Positions 14,535-20,979 of a DNA stretch of 20,979 nucleotides are shown piece after piece. The DNA is taken from assembly GCA_035308345.1 (NCBI GenBank), contig DATGGW010000322.1:1-20979 (forward strand), in the 5' to 3' direction. The notes under the pieces were generated by a model that searched no databases, was not told the origin of the DNA, and saw nothing but the letters and a program-made list of their open reading frames with translations. Each line of letters starts with the position of its first letter. The stretch's first letter is position 1. This DNA is from CF-113 sp035308345 (GTDB lineage: Bacteria; Chloroflexota; Ktedonobacteria; Ktedonobacterales; Ktedonobacteraceae). A program made the position numbers and the translations under genes.

Positions 14535-14573
14535 AGTGAATCAATGCCAGGGCGACCGCAAGGGTCGTCCCTA
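14535..14573 (+). repeat. Dispersed GC-rich repeat, second tandem copy
   Basis: AGTGAATCAATGCCAGGGCG then ACCGCAAGGGTCGTCCCTAC, in the same orientation as the previous copy and 70 bases downstream of it. It lacks the CAGGGC left end. The rest of the 330-base thiO-methyltransferase gap shows no gene and no clear promoter. Confidence 0.75.
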
Positions 14574-14659
14574 CATACACGCGCAGGACGGGAATGCGCT
14601 ATGATATCTTTAGAGTGAATAAATTGCTGATCGCTTCAAGAGTCGCCAGGAGGATATCT

Positions 14660-15262
14660 TTGCTCCCACTGATCTATACCAACGCGGCAGCAGCCGGGAT
14701 ATTCCTGGTCGCCTGCTTGATCTGGAACGTTCCAGAAATAATAGGCGCGACCAGGCAAACGGCGAAGGCGTCCAGAAAAGAAGCATCAAGACAGGATCGT
14801 GGCTCCATGGGCATACTGATCGGGCTGCTCTGGTTCGGTATCGCCTTGAATTTCTTGCTCGGCGGCTTGTTTCCGGCAGCAGCTATAACCTGGCATCGAA
14901 CAGTGCTCTTTGGTATCGGGGTGGCCTTGATCCTCCTCGGTGTCGCCTTGCGCTGGTATGCCATCTGGACGCTGGGGCGCTACTTTACTCGCGATGTCGC
15001 GGTTTCCGCTGATCAGAAGGTGGTGCAACACGGCCCGTACCGTTCTATTCGCCATCCTGCCTACAGCGGTACGTTCTTGACCATGTTGGGCGTAGGTCTT
15101 GTGATGACAAACTGGGCCAGCCTGGTCGCCTTGCTCGCGTGCGTGCTCATTGGCCATATGTACCGGGTGAGCGTTGAGGAGAAGGCGCTCACCCAGACCA
15201 TCGGTCAACCGTACATTGAATACATGCATCGCACAAAGCGCTTCATCCCATTTGTGTTCTAG
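14660..15262 (+). CDS. Isoprenylcysteine carboxyl methyltransferase-like membrane methyltransferase
   Basis: Integral membrane SAM-dependent methyltransferase of the ICMT/phospholipid-methyltransferase superfamily. About five hydrophobic segments are visible. The C-terminal half holds the SAM/substrate signature: QKVVQHGPYRSIRHPAYSGT, then VEEKALTQTIGQPYIEYMHR and TKRFIPF. I choose a TTG start (14660) because a perfect AGGAGG (14648-14653) lies 6 bases before it and the first membrane helix then starts at once. An ATG 66 bases upstream has no ribosome site and adds a basic, non-membrane extension. Bacterial members have varied substrates (isoprenoid, lipid or natural-product carboxylates), and none is shown here. 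It is the first gene of a same-strand run and is followed after 60 bases by the PIG-L gene. Confidence 0.85.
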   Translation: MLPLIYTNAAAAGIFLVACLIWNVPEIIGATRQTAKASRKEASRQDRGSMGILIGLLWFGIALNFLLGGLFPAAAITWHRTVLFGIGVALILLGVALRWYAIWTLGRYFTRDVAVSADQKVVQHGPYRSIRHPAYSGTFLTMLGVGLVMTNWASLVALLACVLIGHMYRVSVEEKALTQTIGQPYIEYMHRTKRFIPFVF

Positions 15263-15322
15263 CAGCGCGGCAGTAGTGAACGCCTACCAGGCTACCCATA
15301 TAGAGAAAGCAGAAAGAAAACG

Positions 15323-16117
15323 GTGTTGATCCTCTTGATTGTACTCATTATACTCCTCATCATTTCACTCCTGTGGGTGATAGGCTTTCTCCTGGTCACG
15401 GATTTTTCTGTTCCTTTGAGGGATGCGCGGCAGTTTCACCGTGTGCTCGTTATTTTCCCTCATGCAGATGACGAGGCCATCACTTGCGGGGGATCACTGC
15501 ATCATTTCTCGGCAGGAGAAAGTGCAGTGACATTGGTGATTCTGACCAGAGGAGAGAGAGGTCCGAACGCAACACGCAATGGAAACCTCAAAGACATTCG
15601 GACGAGAGAAGCCCAGGCAGTGACAACAATCCTCGGCATCTCCAGGCTCATCCAGGAAGACTTTGGCGATAGCGAATTGCACAATAAAAAGCAGGAACTA
15701 ACGGATTTCATTGCTGCCCTTATCGAAGAGGAACAACCTGATCTTCTTATCACCTATGATCTCTCCGGCCTTTACGGGCACGCAGATCATATTACCTGTT
15801 CCGAGATCATCACCGGACTGAAAAAAACCAGGTTTCAAGAGATTCCTTTATGGTATGTGACGTTTCCCAAAAGAGTGCTGGCAGGAGTCAAGTCACCTGA
15901 ATATATGACCACTGATCCCTATTTTGAAGAAAAACAGGCATTCCCCACACATAAACTCTTCATTGGAGGCAGCGTATTTCCGAAGATCAAAGCATGGTAT
16001 ACATATAAGAGCCAACGAGCCTCTTTGACGAAAGGCATCAGTAAATTTATTCCAATATGGTCTTTATGGTTTTTCCTCTCCATGGTGCTTTTTGAATTCT
16101 ATGCAGAGGTGAGTTAG
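15323..16117 (+). CDS. PIG-L (LmbE-like) family zinc-dependent N-deacetylase, membrane-anchored
   Basis: Predicted zinc hydrolase that removes N-acetyl groups from GlcNAc-type substrates such as GlcNAc-inositol, glycolipids or glycosylated natural products. An N-terminal membrane helix (residues 1-25, almost all Leu/Ile/Val) anchors it. The metal motif PHADDE (His47, Asp49, Asp50) follows VLVIF, and the third ligand is in LYGHADHI near residue 155. TRGERGPNATRNGNLKDIRT matches the usual TRGE-type block. The start is GTG, or the next codon TTG, after a weak AGAAAG. The last 20 residues (LWFFLSMVLFEFY) are hydrophobic, perhaps a second anchor. This gene looks richer in A+T than the MFS gene downstream. 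It is 39 bases before the glycosidase-like gene, so probably in the same operon. Confidence 0.88.
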   Translation: MLILLIVLIILLIISLLWVIGFLLVTDFSVPLRDARQFHRVLVIFPHADDEAITCGGSLHHFSAGESAVTLVILTRGERGPNATRNGNLKDIRTREAQAVTTILGISRLIQEDFGDSELHNKKQELTDFIAALIEEEQPDLLITYDLSGLYGHADHITCSEIITGLKKTRFQEIPLWYVTFPKRVLAGVKSPEYMTTDPYFEEKQAFPTHKLFIGGSVFPKIKAWYTYKSQRASLTKGISKFIPIWSLWFFLSMVLFEFYAEVS

Positions 16118-16156
16118 TTCATAGAAAAGCATACAGTATAGAGAAGAAGGACGAGC

Positions 16157-17353
16157 ATGCAGAAAACAGAAAAAGCTTCACGGAAAGCCTTGCGCATCAT
16201 TGCTCCTGGCGTTGGCGCTGCAAGCTTGCTCATGGTACCGCTAGCATTAGAAGTCCGACTGAAGCGGGCAACACAACCTCTGACAGATGCTTGGCAGTAT
16301 CTGCCTGTCGAACCTCGTCGTTCCACGCTGCTCGGCATTAGCTTTCGCTTGCCGCAAGTTGCCATGCTGGGATTAGATGCGCGAACCACGCTGCAAACAT
16401 TGCTCACCTATCCGTTTCAACTCATTCGCCTGGGGGCGTACTGGAATCGTATGGAACCGGAACCAGGAATATTTCATACTGATGAGCTTGATTGGCAGGT
16501 CGATGCTGCCGAACGGGCAGGAATGCAGATTATTCTCTGTGTTGGTCCCCTGAAAACCTTCAGCTATCCTGAGTTCTTTGTGCCGGCCCACCACCTCAGG
16601 CCTCCATTTCAGGAACATACCCTTATCAAGCCGTCTGCTTATCCAGCACTGCTTGCAGCCGCGACAGAATTCATCACTCGTGTTGTGGAGCGGTATAAAC
16701 AGCGCAAAGGGATTGTGGCCTGGCAACTGGAACACGAAGCCGTGGATCCACTGGGGGTAGAACACTCCTGGCGTTTGGATGTGGCCTTTGTCGAAAAAGA
16801 AGTCGAAGCGCTCAGAAAAGCCGATCCCACCAGGCCCATTATGATGAACGGGTTTTTGCCGGCCTCTTTGCCTGTGCGTCTCTCCCAATGGTGGCGCACG
16901 CGCGATCAAGGTGACTCACTGGCAGTAGCGCAGCGCGTGGCAGATATTGTAGGGATCGACTACTACCCGCGTCACGCACTGATGCCTGTTGGGGCTAAAA
17001 CACTGTACCTGGATGGGAGCGGTAGGGGCCGATTTATCGCGCCCTGGCAGCAAGGGAGACAGAAGCAATTGTTCGCCTGGGCGCGCGCTCATGGGCAAAA
17101 ATTGATGATTGCCGAGGGTCAGGCAGAGCCGTGGGAGACGGTGACGACTCCACCCAATCCAGACAAGCAGGGAATGTATAGTTGTCTGCCGGAACAAGTC
17201 ATCACCAACTATAACACCTGCATGAGCTGGTCTCGACAGGAAGCATCCCTTTATGCGTACCTCTTTTGGGGAGCAGAGTATTGGATGCTCCGCAAGCAGT
17301 GCGCTGATTCAAGCTATCTTCAGGCGTTTGCTCGCATCCTTGAACATGCCTGA
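16157..17353 (+). CDS. Glycoside hydrolase-like TIM-barrel protein (clan GH-A type)
   Basis: An (alpha/beta)8-barrel protein resembling clan GH-A glycosidases. QLIRLGAYWNRMEPEPGIFH, DWQVDAAERAGMQIILCVGP and YKQRKGIVAWQLEHEAVDP give the strand-2 to strand-4 signatures. The acid/base Glu is the second Glu of WQLEHE, and the likely nucleophile is in KLMIAEGQAEPW. Clan GH-A enzymes normally have Asn before the acid/base Glu (NE). Here it is His, an unusual change at a conserved site. A membrane-like segment at residues 14-27 (GVGAASLLMVPLAL), preceded by basic residues, suggests anchoring or export. GAAGGA lies 8 bases before the ATG. The family number cannot be fixed by eye. The gene sits between PIG-L and MFS genes on the same strand, consistent with trimming or remodelling a sugar-containing product. 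Confidence 0.72.
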   Translation: MQKTEKASRKALRIIAPGVGAASLLMVPLALEVRLKRATQPLTDAWQYLPVEPRRSTLLGISFRLPQVAMLGLDARTTLQTLLTYPFQLIRLGAYWNRMEPEPGIFHTDELDWQVDAAERAGMQIILCVGPLKTFSYPEFFVPAHHLRPPFQEHTLIKPSAYPALLAAATEFITRVVERYKQRKGIVAWQLEHEAVDPLGVEHSWRLDVAFVEKEVEALRKADPTRPIMMNGFLPASLPVRLSQWWRTRDQGDSLAVAQRVADIVGIDYYPRHALMPVGAKTLYLDGSGRGRFIAPWQQGRQKQLFAWARAHGQKLMIAEGQAEPWETVTTPPNPDKQGMYSCLPEQVITNYNTCMSWSRQEASLYAYLFWGAEYWMLRKQCADSSYLQAFARILEHA

Positions 17354-17439
17354 CAAGGCCCAGTTGTTTTTGTGAGGCGTCTTTTCTTTCATGGGATTGT
17401 GCGCCAAACTGTTGAGAAACTCTAGAAGGAAAAAATAGT

Positions 17440-19218
17440 ATGGCTGTTCTCTTTCAAAAAGGAAGAAGATACCGGCCCGTAGGCCCGTCGTACAAGTGGA
17501 TCGCTTTGTCGAATACCACCCTGGGTGTACTGATGGCCAGTATCGACATCAGCATTGTTTTGATCTCGCTCCCGGCCATTTTTAATGGCATTCACATTAA
17601 TCCGCTCGCTCCCGGCGAGACGAACTATTTTCTCTGGCTGCTGCTCGGCTATATGGTGGTGACGGCGACGCTGCTGGTGACGTTTGGACGCATCTCCGAT
17701 ATGCTCGGTCGCGTCCGGCTGTATAATATGGGCTTTCTGATCTTCGCCTGTGGAAGTATCTTGCTCTGGTTAACGCCTGGCACGGGTTCTACCGGCGCTA
17801 TTGAGCTGATCGTGTTCCGTTTGATTCAAGCGGTCGGCGCCGGCTTCCTCTTCGCCAATAGCGCCGCGATCCTCACCGACGCCTTTCCCACCAACCAGCG
17901 TGGCCTGGCGCTGGGTATCAACCAGATCGCCGCTATACTCGGTTCGGTGATTGGCCTGATCCTGGGCGGTATCCTGTCTTACTATAGCTGGCGGCTGGTC
18001 TTCCTGGTCAGCGTTCCGGTGGGCATTGTTGGCACGGTCTGGGCCTATCTGATGCTGCGCGAGACCGCCACGATCCGCCAGCACCAGCATGTTGACTGGG
18101 TAGGCAATATCACTTTCGCCATTGGGTTAACCGTCTTCTTGCTCGGCATTACGTATGGAATCGAGCCATACGGAAACTCGCCCATGGGCTGGGGCAATCC
18201 GCTGGTGATCGGCATGCTGGTCGGCGGCGCGCTCATGCTGGCCATCTTTATCTGGGTCGAACTGCACGTCCCCGACCCGATGTTTCGCCTGAGCCTCTTT
18301 AAGACTCGCGCATTCGCGGCGGGTAACATCAGCAGCTTCCTGGCCAGCATCGCGCGCGGCGGTCTGCAGTTCATGCTCATCATCTGGTTGCAGGGCATCT
18401 GGCTGCCGCTGCACGGCTACGATTATGCCGTCACGCCGTTGTGGGCCGGAATTTTCTTACTGCCGCTGCTTGCGGGTTTCGTGGTGATGGGGCCGCTCTC
18501 CGGATGGCTCTCGGACCGCTATGGCGCGCGCTTCTTTTCGACGACAGGTATGCTCATTCAGGCCGTCGGCTTTGTGCTGCTGACGGTGCTGCCTGCTAAC
18601 TTTACTTACACCTGGTTCGCGCTCATCCTCTTCATGCTGGGCATCGGTCAGGGTATGTTCTCCGCGCCGAATACCTCGTCGGTGATGAATAGCCTGCCGC
18701 CCGATCAACGCGGCGCGGGGTCGGGCATGCGTTCGACCTTCCAGAATGCCGGGTCGCTGGCCAGCATCGGCGTTTTCTTCAGCATCGTAATCGCGGGCCT
18801 GGCGGCGTCGCTGCCGGGTACGCTCTCCGGTGGGCTGACTACTGCTGGCGTGCCGGGCAGCGTGGCCAACCAGATCGCCCACCTGCCGCCCACATCGGCG
18901 CTCTTCGCGGCCTTCCTGGGCTACAATCCGATGGCGAATCTCCTGCCGGCGAGCGTGCTGCATACGCTGCCCGCTGTGAACCAGGCCAACTTATTGGGCC
19001 ACAGCTTTTTCCCCAACCTGATCTCGCCGCCTTTCTTGCAGGGGTTGCACGCGGCATTTTATATTTCAGCGGCCATGTGTATCATCGCTGCTACAGCCTC
19101 GCTGCTGCGTGGGAAGCGCTACATCTACGCGCAGACTCTTTCGGCGAGTGAGGTGGCGCCCGTCGATCACATGCCTATCGCCCAGGCCGAGGCATCCGCC
19201 CTGGAGTCCGAACCGTAG
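17440..19218 (+). CDS. MFS multidrug exporter, DHA2/EmrB-QacA type, 14 TM
   Basis: Proton-driven export pump of the major facilitator superfamily. The first helix carries the DHA2 motif (NTTLGVLMASIDISIVLISL). Motif A is GRISDMLGRVRLYNMGF between helices 2 and 3. Motif B falls around IVFRLIQAVGAGFLFANSAA. Motif C is ILGSVIGLILGGIL in helix 5, the antiporter signature. About 14 hydrophobic segments follow over 592 residues. A second motif-A-like GWLSDRYGARFF appears in the second half. A long loop near residues 465-535 precedes the last helix. AAGGAAAAAA lies about 8 bases before the ATG. The gene looks GC-richer than the PIG-L gene upstream, and the 86-base gap is the largest after the run begins, so it may be transcribed separately. 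The exported substrate is unknown. Confidence 0.93.
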   Translation: MAVLFQKGRRYRPVGPSYKWIALSNTTLGVLMASIDISIVLISLPAIFNGIHINPLAPGETNYFLWLLLGYMVVTATLLVTFGRISDMLGRVRLYNMGFLIFACGSILLWLTPGTGSTGAIELIVFRLIQAVGAGFLFANSAAILTDAFPTNQRGLALGINQIAAILGSVIGLILGGILSYYSWRLVFLVSVPVGIVGTVWAYLMLRETATIRQHQHVDWVGNITFAIGLTVFLLGITYGIEPYGNSPMGWGNPLVIGMLVGGALMLAIFIWVELHVPDPMFRLSLFKTRAFAAGNISSFLASIARGGLQFMLIIWLQGIWLPLHGYDYAVTPLWAGIFLLPLLAGFVVMGPLSGWLSDRYGARFFSTTGMLIQAVGFVLLTVLPANFTYTWFALILFMLGIGQGMFSAPNTSSVMNSLPPDQRGAGSGMRSTFQNAGSLASIGVFFSIVIAGLAASLPGTLSGGLTTAGVPGSVANQIAHLPPTSALFAAFLGYNPMANLLPASVLHTLPAVNQANLLGHSFFPNLISPPFLQGLHAAFYISAAMCIIAATASLLRGKRYIYAQTLSASEVAPVDHMPIAQAEASALESEP

Positions 19219-19248
19219 TCACGCTGCCTGACTCGCAGAGGTTCGTAT

Positions 19249-20277
19249 TTACAACGATAGCGGTCGGCAAGACTGGCGTTCGATAAACTGCGTGGGGAGC
19301 ACCATGCGGGGCATTTCCATCGGTTCCCCATTGATCAGGCGCAGGAGCATTGCCGCTGCTGTGCGTCCCAACTCCAGGCGTGGTGCATGGATCGTGGTCA
19401 AAGGGGGGCTGAGTAGTTCGGTGAAAGGGAGGTTATCGAAACCAATCACACTCATATCGCCGGGTACGGTCATGCCCGCTTCGCGCAACGCCCGGTAGAC
19501 ACCCACGGCCTGGCGATCGTTGCCAGCAAAGATCGCCGTAGGTGGTTCTGGCAACGCAAGCAAAGCTTTGGTCGCGGTATAGCCATCAACCTCGTTAAAA
19601 TTTCCAGCGCACTCTAACTGTGGATCAATGGGCACATGGGCCGAGTCCAGGGCCGCGCGATAGCCAGCAATGCGCTCGATCGCATCCCTTGTCCGCGCGG
19701 TCTTGCCGATATAGGCAATGCGCCGGTGCCCAAGATTGATCAGATGCGAGGTCGCGACAAAGCCTCCTTCCCAACTGGTGATCCTTACCGAAGGCACCAT
19801 GCTCAGCAGGCCGCCCTGGTTATGAATGAGCACAAAGGGCAGGTCCGAGCGTTCAAGATATTCGATAGTCTCCTCAGATGGAAGGACCACGAGAATGCCA
19901 TCCATGGAGTGATCGGTGATTGTATCGATCCGGTGTACCTCTTCTTCGGGTTGGTCATTGGATGAGGTCAGCACCAGGCGAACCCCTGCCTCACGCAGTA
20001 CCTGAGCCGCTCCCACGAGAATTGGCAGAAAATATTCGTCGTCCAGTCGCGGGAAGATCAGGTCCACCAGTCCGGTTTTTCCCTTGCGTAAAGCGCGGGC
20101 CGCGCGATTGCGCACAAAGCCGTATTCCTCAATCACATGCTCAACTCGTTCGCGGGTTGGCGCGGCCACATCTGCACGCCCATTCAAGACCTTCGAGACA
20201 GTTGGCACCGAGACGCCCGCAATTTGCGCAATTTGCGAGATGGTTGGGCGCCCATCCGCGCTGTGCCTTTTCGCCAT
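19249..20277 (-). CDS. LacI/GalR-family transcriptional repressor
   Basis: Sugar-responsive DNA-binding repressor. The N-terminal helix-turn-helix and hinge are typical: PTISQIAQIAGVSVPTVSKV, then LNGRADVAAPTRERVEHVIE and EYGFVRNRAARALRKGKTG. The periplasmic-binding-like effector domain follows (LVDLIFPRLDDEYFLPILVG, then TIFAGNDRQAVGVYRALREA and the closing DNLPFTELLSPPLTTI). The start is the ATG giving MAKRHSADG, because GGAGG lies 8 bases upstream. Longer frames would run into the promoter region. The 342 residues are the usual length. It is divergent from a sugar-binding lipoprotein gene, and the shared gap contains promoters for both and CG-centred palindromes, so it most likely controls that transporter and itself. 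The effector sugar cannot be read from the sequence. Confidence 0.94.
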   Translation of the reverse strand: MAKRHSADGRPTISQIAQIAGVSVPTVSKVLNGRADVAAPTRERVEHVIEEYGFVRNRAARALRKGKTGLVDLIFPRLDDEYFLPILVGAAQVLREAGVRLVLTSSNDQPEEEVHRIDTITDHSMDGILVVLPSEETIEYLERSDLPFVLIHNQGGLLSMVPSVRITSWEGGFVATSHLINLGHRRIAYIGKTARTRDAIERIAGYRAALDSAHVPIDPQLECAGNFNEVDGYTATKALLALPEPPTAIFAGNDRQAVGVYRALREAGMTVPGDMSVIGFDNLPFTELLSPPLTTIHAPRLELGRTAAAMLLRLINGEPMEMPRMVLPTQFIERQSCRPLSL

Positions 20278-20316
20278 CGATATAACCTCCACAATTTTCA
20301 GAAACTTTCGATCTCT

Positions 20317-20325
20317 ATTATAACA
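20317..20325 (-). promoter_or_regulatory. Extended -10 promoter for the LacI-type repressor
   Basis: On the minus strand TGTTATAAT is a TG-extended, perfect TATAAT -10. No good -35 is seen 17 bases upstream, as is common for extended -10 promoters. Initiation is expected near 20310, giving a leader of about 33 bases. Confidence 0.6.
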
Positions 20326-20404
20326 CATCAGCAGGAGAAATACAGCTTTATAGGCGTTTGCTTGTAGAATGCCGCGAAGAAGCCGGTAAAGTACGTAAAT
20401 AGCC

Positions 20405-20433
20405 TTGACAACCCCTCCCAAAATCAGTATATT
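20405..20433 (+). promoter_or_regulatory. Promoter for the sugar-transporter operon
   Basis: A perfect TTGACA (20405-20410), 17 bases, then TATATT (20428-20433). Initiation is expected near 20440, so the leader before the binding-protein ATG would be about 280 bases. The candidate operator lies just after the start point. Confidence 0.6.
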
Positions 20434-20448
20434 TACAGATATGTGAAT

Positions 20449-20475
20449 GATAACGATTTCGTAAGTTATCGATAA
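20449..20475 (+). promoter_or_regulatory. Candidate LacI-family operator
   Basis: GATAAC (20449-20454) and GTTATC (20465-20470) form an inverted pair. The second half overlaps TTATCGATAA (20466-20475), a perfect CG-centred palindrome of the kind LacI-family proteins bind. The site would lie about 10-35 bases into the transcript, a classic roadblock position. Binding is inferred only. Confidence 0.45.
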
Positions 20476-20516
20476 TTCTCTTTGAACGGGTGTTTCCTTA
20501 TAACCCTGCGGAGCAT

Positions 20517-20648
20517 ATGAGTTCAACAGCAGTGGAGACTCATCCAGGCAAAGAAAGGAGGGGCCAACTAAGAGAAAAAATGTGTCAAGCGACAAAAAAT
20601 TCCGGTTTAGCAGTGACCTCAGTTTTGAAACCAGTACCTGGTAGGTAG
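20517..20648 (+). CDS. Possible 43-residue leader ORF
   Basis: An ATG with GGAG only three bases before it opens 43 codons (MSSTAVETHPGKERRGQL, later KPVPGR) and ends at TAG. It lies entirely within the predicted leader of the binding-protein gene. The spacing of the ribosome site is poor and the peptide has no recognisable domain, so it may be chance. If translated, it would end directly before the hairpin at 20649. Confidence 0.2.
   Translation: MSSTAVETHPGKERRGQLREKMCQATKNSGLAVTSVLKPVPGR
20630..20642. promoter_or_regulatory. 13-bp palindrome ACCAGTACCTGGT
   Basis: ACCAG and CTGGT arms around TAC form a perfect inverted repeat 76 bases before the binding-protein ATG. It could be a second regulator site. 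Confidence 0.3.
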
Positions 20649-20673
20649 TCCTCTCTCGAGAAAACAGAGAGGA
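20649..20673 (+). other. Leader hairpin upstream of the binding-protein gene
   Basis: TCCTCTCT pairs perfectly with AGAGAGGA around a nine-base loop. It lies about 45 bases before the ATG and is not followed by a T-run. It may stabilise the mRNA or shape translation, and does not look like a terminator. Confidence 0.4.
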
Positions 20674-20718
20674 GAACTATTAAGTTCTTATTTCCAGATC
20701 CAAAGGAGGTTTCAGACG

Positions 20719-20979
20719 ATGCGCTTTTTCTCGTCTTTCCCAGGGCGGCGACGCTTTGCACCCGGGTTTGCTTTCGTCGCTGTTGCGTTCATGCTCATGC
20801 TTCCCCTCGCCGCCTGTGGCGGTGGCACAAGTTCGGGGAGCAGCGCTACCGCTACCGGTCCGGTGACCTTGACCTACTGGGCCTGGATACCGAACATGGA
20901 TAAGCAGGTGGCGCTTTTCAACCAGACCCATCCCAATATCCACGTTAACCTGGTCAATGTGGGAGCTGGCCCCCTGGAA
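20719..20979 (+). CDS. Sugar ABC-transporter substrate-binding lipoprotein (partial, 5' end)
   Basis: The gene runs off the window, so only 87 codons are seen. The N-terminus is a lipoprotein signal: basic residues (PGRRRFAPG), a hydrophobic core (FAFVAVAFMLMLP) and the lipobox LAAC, then a Gly/Ser/Thr linker (GGGTSSGSSATATG). The mature domain starts VTLTYWAWIPNMDKQVALFN and continues QTHPNIHVNLVNVG. This is the usual opening of family 1 extracellular solute-binding proteins for oligosaccharides. AAAGGAGGT lies 9 bases before the ATG, a very strong ribosome site. Permease genes are expected downstream. It is divergent from a LacI-type repressor with candidate operators between. Confidence 0.9.
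   Translation, partial: MRFFSSFPGRRRFAPGFAFVAVAFMLMLPLAACGGGTSSGSSATATGPVTLTYWAWIPNMDKQVALFNQTHPNIHVNLVNVGAGPLE

Noticed and set aside
14458..14573. Two tandem repeats 70 bases apart as a CRISPR remnant
   Set aside because: The copies differ from each other, are GC-rich mini-palindromes found singly elsewhere, and no cas gene is present.
18457..18963. 168-codon minus-strand frame within the MFS gene
   Set aside because: It is an Arg/Glu/His-rich mirror of a GC-rich membrane gene, without a ribosome site or domain.
20278..20595. 106-residue N-terminal extension of the LacI-type repressor
   Set aside because: The extension covers the promoter region and is not repressor-like. GGAGG points to the internal ATG.

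Overview
The window looks like chromosomal DNA of a spore-forming, filamentous member of the Ktedonobacteria (Chloroflexota), although this is inferred from gene style and not proven. The clues are a GerW/YtfJ-type sporulation protein, a soluble Ser/Thr kinase carrying Cys-rich zinc ribbons, a lipoprotein-type sedolisin, an ECF sigma/anti-sigma pair, moderately high GC with consensus-like TTGACA/TATAAT promoters, and many small GC-rich palindromic repeats of the type GGGCGACCGCAAGGGTCGCC between genes.

Layout. 1-1.7 kb: a possible 3' end of a gene, then an ECF sigma factor with its zinc-finger anti-sigma factor (minus strand). 1.9-4.7 kb: an acyltransferase-3 membrane protein and citrate synthase (plus), closed by a large hairpin element. 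4.9-6.8 kb: a kinase/pseudokinase protein (minus), then a decayed gene fragment. 7.2-9.0 kb: a lipoprotein sedolisin (plus), convergent with sufB and sharing a bidirectional terminator with it. 10.65-11.6 kb: an AbrB-like frame with no normal start codon and a DinB-family protein (minus). 11.96 kb: tRNA-Arg(TCT) with its own promoter. 12.2-14.3 kb: a two-gene sporulation operon (gerW plus a small membrane protein) and a glycine-oxidase-like flavoenzyme (minus). 14.66-19.2 kb: a four-gene plus-strand run of isoprenylcysteine-methyltransferase-like protein, PIG-L deacetylase, glycoside-hydrolase-like protein and 14-TM MFS exporter. 19.25-20.98 kb: a LacI-type repressor divergent from a sugar ABC-transporter binding lipoprotein that runs off the window, with well-placed promoters and candidate operators between them.

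How parts may work together. The sigma/anti-sigma pair is a membrane signalling module. The LacI gene and the divergent binding protein form a conventional sugar-responsive locus. The methyltransferase/PIG-L/glycosidase/MFS run could be one transcription unit for modification and export of a lipid- or sugar-linked compound, but no core biosynthetic enzyme is visible.

The least ordinary material is small: a repeat copy between 13-bp direct repeats in the sigma-factor leader, a repeat that supplies the C-terminus of the anti-sigma factor, an intact AbrB domain whose frame lacks a start codon, a kinase fused to a degenerate second kinase fold, and two large inverted repeats. I see no CRISPR array, no transposase, no prophage and no clearly new multi-gene defence system.
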